Source: Promerops cafer (lineage: Eukaryota; Chordata; Aves; Passeriformes; Nectariniidae). From it: 64,000 nucleotides of DNA. The stretch's first letter is position 1. Each line of letters starts with the position of its first letter. Below are positions 1 through 10,400 of the stretch, piece by piece. The stretch lies in assembly GCA_013398275.1 (NCBI GenBank), contig VZSE01009483.1:524879-588878 (forward strand), read 5' to 3'. The position numbers were made by a program, and so were the translations under genes. The notes beneath the pieces are model-generated. The model was not told the DNA's origin and ran no database searches. It saw only the letters and a list, made by a program, of their open reading frames with translations.

Positions 1-2015
1 CCTTCTGGAATAATAATTGAAATGTGTGGCTAATAACTTCAATTGGTGTAAAAGCTATCTTTTAGTACATTCATATGATGCTGGGCATAAAATTGAAGTT
101 GATAATTATACATGAGGAAAAAAGATCACAGGAGTATTCACTTTTATCCTTTGTATTTGAAGGTAAGAATTACTGTGAATGATTAGAAATACATGGAGAT
201 TTCTGTAGAAAAAAGCTTCCATAGGCTATAACTCTTAGGATGGCTGTTGCTGAAGAATGGAGTATAGGAAACAGTATTCTGTAAGAACTTGGGCAGGCAT
301 GGTTGTTCATTCCTTCTAAGTAATGTAAGGACTAGAAAGCACCTTATGAAATGATAAAATGACAGACCTTAAGCAAAAAGCACTTTTGAAAACAATCCAT
401 AATTAAACATTAAAAACTACTTTGTACAGAATTATAAATGTATTAAGATATGATCAGTCAATTTTATGGTCCATGAATTAGAGCTGTTAGAAAGGATGGT
501 GCGCACACGATAGATTGTAATTCTGTTAGTCTCTCAGTGCTCACAGCAAAAGAGTTTACTAAGGGAAGCACCATTCCATAATGGTCTATTTTTATATGTT
601 TGCTTTAAACACCCACTTATGGCCACTGTAAGAGATAAGGCCACTTTTCTCTAATTTTCTTTTTGTATGTACCAATTTGCTTGTATTTCCATGCTAATAA
701 ATTCTGATCCCAAGAATCTAATAAAGGTCTAATACAAAAAGTTAGTATTACAGAATGGTACTGTGATTTAGGAGAACTAAATTCAATCATTGCACAAGAT
801 TATTAAGTATATATACAATAAAATTTTAAAATACATACACTTATTTCAAGTGTGTGATTAGTTTTTTTTATACATGGTCTAAATGTACTTTTAACAAGTG
901 CATTTGTGCATTTGTATTAGCAGTAATAAAGTAGTTACATCATCTCTTTGTTATCATCACTGAAATACATTTTGAGCTTTAGTGTATTCCATGGTTGGGT
1001 AAACATTCCAATGAACATATTAGCTAATACATTGACTTTAGCAAAAATGACACGGTGAGTTGAGAATGGGAAAAGGTTTCTTCACATGAAGATATAATCC
1101 TTTAAATATAGACTGACCACTTGCTGTTGGAATGCAGTGGGGAATCATTAAGAGCAGTTAAAGCCCAGGATTACATTTCTTATGGTAGTTGTTCTAGCAC
1201 CTTATTTCATTTAGATGAGAGCTTTTTTGTGAATATTTATAATGTGCCTCAGGTTTGTAGTATTTTAGAGAACATACAGAGAAAATTTATGACATATCCT
1301 TAATCTAGGGCTAAAAAAACTTGAGTACCAGTGTCTGTTTTCTGTGAAGGAAACTCTTTGCTGGATTTTCTATGTTATTTTCTCCATTTTTTCACTCACA
1401 CTTGTCAGGCTGAAACAATGCATGGAAGCTCTTTGCTGTAACTCGCCTATGTTCCAGGAATTGCTGGAGTTCTAAATGGAAAATGTGAAACCTGTTCTTC
1501 TAAACCAACCAACATATACAGCCAGATTGGAGTGGTAGAGCAGTGGCTGGAACAAGGAGAAAAATAAAGCCAAGGTTCTCAAGCAATTAAAATAATGGAA
1601 AATACTAGAATATAAGCAGAAATGCTAGAAATTCTTGAGAGTATATTTCCATGTATTTACAAAGTAGTGCTCATTTACATTCCAGGCAAAGTTGATCAGT
1701 TCATGATCTGTAGTTTTCAGTCCTTCCAAGCAGGTCATAGGTCTAAGAGTCCTGGACACATATTTAGAAATTCAAATCAAGTTGTTTTTCTGGAGTTGCT
1801 GATGAGTCCAGGAAAGGGCCTACACATTGGTTTGAAAGTGTAGTTTTGTGTGTGGGTTTGTTGGTTTTTTTCCCAGGTGCTTTTAAAAACCATCCATCTC
1901 AGGTGTGGTTCTGCATGGAGTTTGCAGTTGAGGAATGCCATTAGGTAAGACAGGTTGTTTCAGCAGCTTGTGGATGTGGGCTTGAGGGAGATTGCTTGAG
2001 AATGTAGAAAAGAGA
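1..2015. other. AT-rich unique sequence, no gene recognised
   Basis: There is no reading frame with a recognisable domain and no repeat I can name. Several AATAAA-like hexamers occur near 700-725 and 820, but in DNA this AT-rich they are expected by chance and do not establish a gene 3' end. The only open frames are 60-75 codons long, with composition typical of translated noncoding DNA. Confidence 0.6.
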
Positions 2016-2393
2016 TATTGTGGTGGTGGGTCCCTTTCCCCATGGTTCGTCCCTGCCACCCTTGGGTTTGGTTTCACCCTAAGTTTCCCCCCACCTTTTC
2101 CTGCTGTCAGTCACTACCTGGACATACCTGTTACTTTATGTCCTTTTGGTCTACCTGACCCTTTCCACCCCCCATGCCCTTCCTATAGGGTGCCTAGATC
2201 ACCCTCCTTTCTCCCCTCCCCACTGTGACCTGATAGGTAAAGAATTGTAACTCCCCCTGGGTTTAAATGTAAGAGCGGGCTTTGCTCTCTCTCTCTCTCC
2301 TTGTTCACCCATCTCTTGGGACAATAAACCTGAGAAACTGGACAAGAGGGAGCCTTCTCTAAGTTCTTGCCTCGAAACCTCGACACCACAACA
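2016..2393 (+). mobile_element. Endogenous retrovirus LTR (solo or with leader remnant)
   Basis: The segment has LTR architecture on the plus strand: a C-rich U3, a TATA-like TTTAAAT at about 2261, a CT run at 2284-2300, a polyadenylation signal AATAAA at about 2321, and a short U5 ending CACCACAACA at 2384-2393. That end is the inverted complement of the start (TATTGTGGTG at 2016-2025) at 9 of 10 positions, as expected for LTR termini of the TG...CA type. No matching target-site duplication flanks these exact ends. An alternative right boundary at 2524 is suggested by the hexamer AGATAT found at both 2013-2018 and 2525-2530. No gag, pol or env coding follows. The family is unassigned; the call as an avian LTR is inference from structure. 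Confidence 0.6.
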
Positions 2394-2530
2394 TCTACAG
2401 CTGTAGAGGAACAGCTCTGGACTGCGCTGGTTCCTGAGACTGCTGCCAATCTCGGGAGCGGCATTTGGCACAGGCGGACATGAGAGCCAGCTGGGGATGA
2501 GAGCCACCTACCGGCACAGTGTCCAGATAT
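2394..2530 (+). mobile_element. Possible U5 extension or leader remnant of the adjacent LTR
   Basis: This GC-richer stretch is directly continuous with the LTR above and contrasts with the AT-rich flank. It contains a TGG-initiated segment near 2466 that could be a decayed primer-binding site, and a direct repeat of ATGAGAGCCA at about 2479 and 2498. It ends at a hexamer AGATAT that also precedes the LTR. It may belong to the LTR or to the retroviral leader; the sequence alone does not decide. Confidence 0.35.
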
Positions 2531-4180
2531 GGTGTTTGTGAAAGTGTAGGTGGAAAGAAGGGACTTAAAGAGAGAAGGCTTGACAAAAAGTGTATTCATC
2601 CCTGCCCAAAATAGTCTTCTGAAAATATTATGTGGTTTTACTTACCTTGGTTTTTGTGTTTTGCTGATGTAGCCATAGAAGCTCTTCCTAGACTGATAAG
2701 ATCCCCTGAGTTGTAAGAGTTCTTGAGGCTAATAACAGCATGGTGTTTTCCAGGCTTCCTGCAGTATTACCTAAAGGTACAGCTTCAAAAGGAGTTCCAA
2801 AGAATATACAGAATACTGTTAAGCTAAGGCTGCTCTCCATTACAATATTTTGGTAAGGCTGGGAAGAAATGAAGCTGGCAAAATGTCAGTATGACTTCAC
2901 AAAGTCAGTAACTTAGAGAGACCAGCTGAGATTGGGACATCTGCCTCACAACCTGTTACTGACATGAATTCCGCCCAGATGATTTGGCTATTTAATAATG
3001 TGTCTGGAAGAGTTTTCTCTTCTCTCCAACCTGTACAAGTTCTTTTGCATTCTGTCTGTGCACATTAGCCATGCCCTGGGTTTGGGAGTTATTAATGCTT
3101 TCAAGCATGACTGAGAAAAGACCAAAGAGCAATTGGTTACTACAAATGAAATTTTGAAGGAGTAAGCAGAAGGTGCTGAATATACCTGAAATCTCAGGGA
3201 AAAAAGCAAAGGCTTCATTTTATGCCTATCCACAACTGACTTTTCAAAGTCAAATTAATTCAACCCAAATGGTAAAATAATCTGACCACAGGGAGCACAC
3301 TTATAGGGTGTCTTTCTTTTTGCAGGGTAGATAAAAGAGCATTTTTCATGCTGAGGTATTAAAGAGACCATCTTTATGCTCCACAAGTCATGTGTTTTTA
3401 TCCACTCTGATGGTAGATTTCGGAATTATCCTTCTGGTATGAAACATTATTTTTCATATATTCACATTATAGCTTTATTAAAAAAATATGAGATTGTGAT
3501 GCTATTACTGATTTCTATCCTTTGAGTCTAAAATCCTATAAATTTATTTGCAATTTGCTGTAAATTGGATTAATATAACTGCCGTTCTAGAATCATTCAA
3601 ATAAATTAATAACATTATCTGAAATTGCATGTTAACTTTTTGCCAGGTTTTTCAAAGATAGTAAAAATTAATTCAGTCAGCTTGGCTTTTCCTTATTTTC
3701 TTTGTTTCTTCATGTAATTGTGTTTTCTGTTTGTAATTATTATTCTAATTAGTTGATAAAGATTTATGGCAAAGAATTAATTAAAATCCATGCACAAGAA
3801 AAGCTTGTTTGTGTTTTTCTAAATAAGATATAGCATTTGCTTTCTCATGATTCAAGTGGCAGGTTATGTAAACATTTCTATTTCTGATCCTTCTAAGGCT
3901 TTTGTCTCTTGTCTATTAAGTATTTGTGGGGGAAAACATGATCATCAAGTCGGCAATCTGCCTAGGATTTCAAAATGGCATGAAAATAAATAATTACACA
4001 CGATGAAAACATTTAGGATATTACATTGTGATCATTTCATGTCACTGGCAGACCCATTTCAGGAAGAAAAACAACATTACATAAAGTCTAGTGGTACAGT
4101 AAACAAGGGGATTTAAAGGCTGAAGGATACCGCAGTCTGTTCTCTCCCTAGGGTAAAGTATCAATTCTAATACTTTAAAG
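2531..4180. other. Unique AT-rich sequence, candidate conserved noncoding block
   Basis: There is no gene or named repeat. The part from about 3480 to 3800 is strongly AT-rich and dense in TAATTA/ATTAAT-type homeodomain core motifs, which is typical of developmental enhancers but also of AT-rich DNA in general. Without cross-species comparison it can only be flagged. Confidence 0.35.
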
Positions 4181-4253
4181 TCCCTTCCCTTCCCTTCCCT
4201 TCCCTTCCCTTCCCTTCCCTTCCCTTCCCTTCCCTTCCCTTCCCTTCCCTTCC
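4181..4253. repeat. (TCCCT)n pentanucleotide microsatellite
   Basis: The unit TCCCT is repeated without interruption for 73 bases, about 14.6 copies. One strand is pure pyrimidine and the other pure purine. The reverse-strand open frame running through it encodes only a Gly/Lys/Arg/Glu repeat and is an artefact of the microsatellite. Being long and pure, it is likely length-polymorphic. Confidence 0.97.
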
Positions 4254-6205
4254 TCCATGACAGAGAAATCTGCAGGTGTCTGATAAATACCTTGGCTTTG
4301 GCAATCTGTAATAGCTGCTATTGGAACAGAGGACCTAACTACATTGAAGGATTTCCCTTCAAGATAACCTGAATTTGTAAACATCTTACCTTGCTCACCT
4401 ACCTAATCATCAGGAGGAACAGAGCTGCTCAGTTCCAGACTCGAGGCCTGGATAGTAGAATGTCTTTGTAATATTCATCATTCTCCTCCGAATCCAAATA
4501 TATCTTTTTTCCCCTTTATTATGTCTTTTATCCTTGCTCTGACTATAATTCTAATACTCATCTGAGCTTCTGCTCAGAAGGAAAGTTTTACCTATGTGCC
4601 ACATCAAGAGAAAAGTGAAAATGATCATTAAAAGACAAGGTGATCTAATTCAATGTAATTAATCTATTGTGTTTAAAATAGCTTAGATATGTCTGGTTTT
4701 CAGAAGTATTACATTTCCAGAAGACTGGTAGAAGACAGTGGCATTAGCATGCTCATGAAACAATTCCTATGTCCATATGCATATGGAAACAGAAGCTTTT
4801 AGCAATTCCTATGGAGCTGTATATTTGTCTATAATTTTAAATATTTATTTTGACTTCTGATCTTACAAACTGGATATACTTAATAAAAAATGCAACATGA
4901 AAACCTTTTTAAACAATGTTCAAGAAACGTTACATCCTTGGTTTTTATCAGCCTTTGTGCTTGGAAACCCTTGGAGTCAGGAGAGCAACTTCCATCTATC
5001 TTCTAGTGTGAACCTGCTTTAATATAACTGGAGTCACCTTGGCTTCTCCCATTTGGGAACTGCGTACTGCTGAAGAGTGATACAGGATCTCTGCCTCACA
5101 TTGCTCTTACCCTGAATTAGTGGGAGTTCAGCCAGTGAAAGTAGACTGACCGAACACATTTTCTCTTCGAAAGAAACAGAGGAACCCTAAGTTCTGTCAG
5201 TAAGGAGTCATGGAAAAAACACAGGTTGTTCATAATGAAAAACTGCTTGCTCTAATTTGTGACATACAGATTTTATTTACAGGGGTGGATCTTGTGGGCT
5301 TTATCTTCAACAATAGCATAGAAGATAACAGGTATTGTACACTATGTTCATGTGATATGATACAATTAGATTCACTTCAGAGAAAGGCAGGAATTCTATG
5401 GGGCTGAGTGCTTTATGGTGCAATAGGTTTTTGGGAAAGAGAAATGTTTTGCTGTGTAGAAGGAACATGTCCTCTCTTGCCTGTGCCATATCTCCTCTGT
5501 GATCCACCTGTTTTCTGAGTGACAGCCTTTTTCAGATGTTTTTCTGTCTCAAGACCATTAGTACCACTTTCTTCCATCAGACATTGCATTGTGGATATCC
5601 TCAAGTAAGATGTGAACTGGACCTGTAAATATTCTGTGAAAGATTTTACAGTCAGGTGGTTTAGAAGTCACAGAGTAAATGGGAGAACATAATGGTATGT
5701 TACTGTGAACAAGGCAAGCGACATCTGAAAGGTCCTTGATGTACTTTCTCTGTTTGGCAGGCCTCGCTGCTCTATTATGTCAGTTTTTGGGGAAGCACAT
5801 GAAGAAAAAGATGGCCTGGTTGGATAGAGTCCCAGGGAAAGCAGCCAGACTTGTCAGGGGACAGGAAAGCACAGCTAATGAAAAGAAAATTAAAGGAATG
5901 AGAGTAACAGTGAGAATTTATACTTTAGCTGAAGCAAAGAGTAATTATGTTAAATACTATGGAGAAGTTTAAAGGTTAAGGAGAGATAAACAGTGGGATA
6001 ATTGATATTCAAAATGGCTGCACACCTCAAGAATATATTAAAAAATGTCTCTCAAGAGCAATATTTGGCCCTAGTTGAGAGTAAGGTATTGGACCATGAC
6101 CTTATAATGTTTCTTCTCTACCTACTGGCAATGATTTTTTGGTAACTACCTGCAACATTTACCTGGAAAACGCAAAATCTCACAGTGCTGGTTTATAAGA
6201 GTAGC
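4254..6205. other. Unique sequence, nothing recognised
   Basis: Open frames are short and unlike known proteins. No repeat family, RNA gene or tandem array was seen. Confidence 0.55.
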
Positions 6206-6787
6206 TGTGCTGATCTTGGCTGGGATAGAGTTAAATTTCTCCACAGTATCTGGTATGGGGCTTTGTTTTGGGTTTATGTTGGACACAGGGTTGATAACAC
6301 AGGGATGTTTTTGTAATTGCTGAGCAGGGCTTACACAGAGCCAAGGCCTTCTCTGTTCCTCACCCCACCCTACCAGCGAGTGGGCTGGGGGTGTGCAAGG
6401 GGTTGGGAGGGGACACAGCCAGGACAATTGGCTCCAACTGACCAAAAGGATGTCCCAGACCATGTGGTGTCATGCTCAGCAATAAAATTCAGGGGGAAGG
6501 TTGGCCAGGGGACAGCTGCTTCTCAGGGACTGGCAGGGCAGTGGTCAGTTGGTGGTGAGCATCTCTTTTCATTTGCATCGATTTTCTTTCTTGGGATTCA
6601 CTTTATTCTTTGTTATATTTTCTTCACAATTAGGATTACTATTATTATTATTTCTATTGTTATTCAATCTAAACTATTAAAATGTCTTTATCTGAACTCA
6701 CACATTTTCTCACTTTTACCCTTCTGATTATCTCCCCTATTCCACCTGCAGGGCAGAGTGAGAAAGCATCTGGGTTAATCCACATCA
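6206..6787 (+). mobile_element. Solo LTR of an avian ERV (ERVL-like)
   Basis: This is a complete LTR-length element of 582 bp. It begins TGTGCTGATCTTGGCTGGGA and ends in a CCACATCA-type terminus, a decayed version of the usual TG...CA ends. Landmarks I recognise from a very abundant bird LTR appear in order: the 'ggctgggatagagttaa' start, 'gttgataacacagggatg', 'cacagagccaaggcc', 'gttgggaggggacacagcc', 'tcatgctcagcaataaaa' at the promoter position, a short ATT-rich run near 6648, then 'ctattaaaatgtctttatc' and 'attttctcacttttaccctt' before the 3' end. No internal retroviral sequence lies on either side, so it is a solo LTR left by recombination. Flanking pentamers (GTAGC and GCATC) do not make a clean target duplication, so the insertion is probably old. 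Assignment to ERVL is from memory and not checked. Confidence 0.88.
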
Positions 6788-7029
6788 GCATCCTTACAGG
6801 ATCAGACCAAAGACTGAACTAAGCCACTAAATCATCATGACCAAAAACATCTTTGGAGTGCCTCTATGCGACTGCACGCTCTATGGGGAGCAAAAAGGAG
6901 GAGTTATAGCACCACATCTAACTGCAGGGTTAAATCTCATGTGGATCACAGCAACATGGTGGGATAGCTGTGTTGGAAGAGCAAGCTAGGAAGACAAGGA
7001 GAAGGAGTGTAAGAATATGATGCACAAAC

Positions 7030-7462
7030 CAGAGCAAGTCCACAAAGGGCCATGTAGATGATTAAGCACTTGAAGCATCTTCCTTATGAGGAAAGGCTTA
7101 GAGAGTTAAAACTCGTTATCCTGGAGAAGACTCAGAGGTCCTAATCAGTGTTTATACCTCATGGGAGAGAATAAAGAAGATGGAGCCAGAGTCTTCTCAG
7201 TGGTATCCAGTGAGAGGACAAGAGACAGTGGCACAACTAGAAAAGTGGGGAATTCTGTTTAAACATAAAAAGCTTTCTAGCTGTAAAAGGTGGTCAAACG
7301 TTGTAAAAGGTTGCCCAGAGACTTTAGAGTCACCTTTCTTGAAGATATTCAAAACCCACCTGAGAACAACTTGTTCACCCTGCTTGGAGCAGATATGTTG
7401 GAGTAGATCATCTCCACAAGTCCCTTCTAACCTTACTGAATCTGGTACTCTGTCAAGTAGTG
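7030..7462 (+). mobile_element. CR1 LINE fragment, 3' end of ORF2 plus tail
   Basis: The segment reads collinearly with the avian CR1 3' region: a 'gatgattaagcacttgaagc...tatgaggaaaggcttagaga' block at 7057-7105, the 'ctggagaaga' block near 7120, 'ggttgcccagaga' near 7308, and the terminal 'ggagtagatcatctccacaa' followed by 'cccttctaacctt' near 7420. Many indels and stop codons break the frame, so it is an old 5'-truncated copy. CR1 encodes an endonuclease and reverse transcriptase; only the C-terminal coding part is represented here. Confidence 0.85.
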
Positions 7463-10400
7463 GTAAATAGTGGGTGCATGGAGAAATATTAGAGGTACAC
7501 ATTGCTCCTTTTCCTGGTCTGTCCCTTTAGCTTCTGGAATCAGTAGATCAAGTATTAGTCATGTTTAATAGTCATTGACAGATGTTTTCTGCAGAGATTT
7601 GTTTAATTATTTTAAATCTATTTATGCATATGATGTCTCTGGCATGCTGTGATAATGAATGTGACAATTTGATTATTCAAAACATAACTCATGCTGCCAG
7701 AACTATAAAATCAGGCCAGTGAATTCCCCAAAGCACAAAGTTCTTAGCCACTGATATCAGTAGGAAGGTTGTGTGGGAGTCAGAGGGAGAGTGTGACTGT
7801 ACAAACTAAACCTTACATCCCTATAATATTCAGTGCCTTTTGTTTACAGTTGCAGATCACTGAGAAAATCTAGTCTGCTGCTGTTTTCTTCACATTGATC
7901 TCTCTGCTCCTTCTTTCTCTTCACTGTCTTTGAAAGGCTTCTCTCTCATTTGTGTAACTCATGGCTGCTAATGGAGCCATTTTCACTCGGTGCCCACCCT
8001 GTCTGAACCACTAACATGACTGCTTCTTGATGAAGGAGTTTTGACTCCAGATGACTTTCATGTACTTTAAAGAAGATAGTCCAGCAAAGGACGAGTTAGA
8101 ACTGTGGGAAAGTAATGTTAGATGAACTTGTCTCTCTGCAACAATGGTAAAAGCTAACATCTAAACCAAGTTAATAGGTGGATTTCTAGAGATCTTTATC
8201 TACACTTATCTATGGCTACCTAAATGTATTGTGCCATTTCACACGTTTGAAAGCCTTTCTGTAAAGCCATGTTAGTTTAAAAGAATACAGTGCAAAGTCT
8301 AGTATTAGAATATGTTTATACTTGGACAACACCATCTAATTCATATATTGAGTTACAGTCTTAGAAGACTGCTCTTAGAGCTTTCCTCAAGCAATGCAAA
8401 ATGAATAACTAGTGGATTTTCAATAATGTAAAAAATAAACTCTGCTTTTAAAAATGCTTGAAATGCCATTTAAATTACCGAAGCTGTTTTTTTACTGCTA
8501 TGGCTACTACAATCACTACCAAAAATAACAAAGCTTTATAACTGGTCCTGATCCAGTTGAAGTAAAGATTGTTTTTGTGTGAAAGAACCTGGTTAAGGAT
8601 TAACTGGAGTTATATTGGATGAAATCCATATTGTTTTTTAAACTAGCTATCATTACGGACTTTAATTTCTTGCATTTCTCTTCTCTGGTTTGGAACATTA
8701 TTGTTTTGTTTAAACTTAATGCACTAGGAAGTACTCCAGCTCTTTTCAAGCAATTTTTAAAATTACTTGAATTTTAGGAAAAAAATAGAAAAATAAGAAA
8801 CAAAAGTGTGAAATAGAACAAGACAGAGAAATTGTGTTAGAGAGGCTGGATTATTAGTAAGTTCCATGCATTATGTGGGAGGAGCTGTGGAAGGTAAATT
8901 TACTCATTTGGCCTTTAGCTTGGGCAAGCTCTGTATCCAATGGTTGGTTTCCCTGCCCGTCACCACGTGATTGTCATAGCTGGCTGTCTATGGTGCCACG
9001 AGCTGGGCTGCAGGTGTGCCGCCCAATCTGATTCCCTCCCATCCTTGTTACACCCAGGGCTGCTCGTTCTGCTCACACTGAGGCCCATGGAGAGAAAGGC
9101 AGAAGGGCCCGTCTGTGAGAATTGTGCGCAAGGGCCTGTGATGGAGCGTGTTTCAAAGACTGCACTTCAACATTAATATAGTCCATTCAATGAAACTAAG
9201 ATGTCCATGGAGGCAGCTTTGGAGAAAGAAGTTTAACTAGGATAAACTACAAAACAACAGAGACTGGGATTAGGAATATTTCCTGTGAAAATTTTCCCGT
9301 GTTGCTCTGACAGGGGGGTGAGGTACATGCACAGCAGCCAAAACCAGACACAGAGGTGTTATAACCCAGCATCCTGCAGAGCCACTGAGCATTAACAGCA
9401 TTACCTTCACACTCCTTTCTGCTTCCCCTGGCCCTCTGTGAGTCTGCTGATCTGTAAATTACAAGATGACAAGCGTGCAGGGAGCACAGCTTTCCCATGT
9501 GTGACAGAGTCCAGGCAGATGGATGTCTTCAGCCTAAGAGATACGGGAGGGCTGGAGTCTGCTGCGTCTATATGGAGAAGGTCAAAGAGCATCTCTCAGC
9601 ATCTCTACCATGACAGCCTTCCCAAGTGAGCATGAAGGCTGGCCTGCTGTGCTGGAGGGCTGGGGGAGAATGCACAGGTCCAACAACACTCTAGCACTGG
9701 CTGTCAGAGCTGCTAGGGTTTGCATAGGAGCTACAGGGAATGCTCTTATAGTTCAGACCACTTCCCTGCATACCCCCAGAATATTACTGTGCACAAGGCC
9801 CTGGAGAAGACTTTTGTGAAGAAACAGGGAGGTAGAACAGGTTAGTGAGAATAAACATTGATAATTAATCCACTTCTTTTCTTTAATAGCATTATTTTTA
9901 AAAACTGTGAAAAAATGGCATTTCACTACATCTCTGTGGAGAAACAAAAGTCAGAATTTTTTGAAATGATTGCCCCTTTGACAGCCTTTCCTCTCAGTTT
10001 AAACTCTGTTGTGTTGCTGTAGACTGTGGCAGAGGGCTTCCAGCACTCAGCTCATTGCAGGAGAGGGAACCAATACAGAAGGGGATGGATTTTCATAAAT
10101 GCATTCTCCCATTTAAAAATACACATAAAAAAATCTAGCAGCTAGCAAAATCAAATAACATCTAATATAATGCTTAGCATGGATTTTCCATTAAAAAAGA
10201 TAGGAAGAAGAAAATTACCTTTGACAGTATCAAGCATGCAAATTTCAACTGGATAAGGAGAATATCACCGTTACTGCCTGAAAGTTTTGGATTAGTTTAT
10301 CTTGTTCTACTAAGAGATTTCCTATATTTTTATCTCTCTAATACCTTTTTTCATCTTATGTAACTCTTGTGAAACTGTTCTGTTCATGGTGAAAAATGAA

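Noticed and set aside
2183..2599. Minus-strand open frames of up to 138 codons
   Set aside because: They lie antisense across the LTR and its leader-like extension. The C-rich U3 simply lacks stop codons on that strand.
4175..4384. Reverse-strand Gly/Lys/Arg/Glu repeat protein
   Set aside because: It is the translation of the TCCCT microsatellite.
6317..6727. Plus-strand open frame of 136 codons
   Set aside because: It lies entirely inside the solo LTR, which is noncoding.
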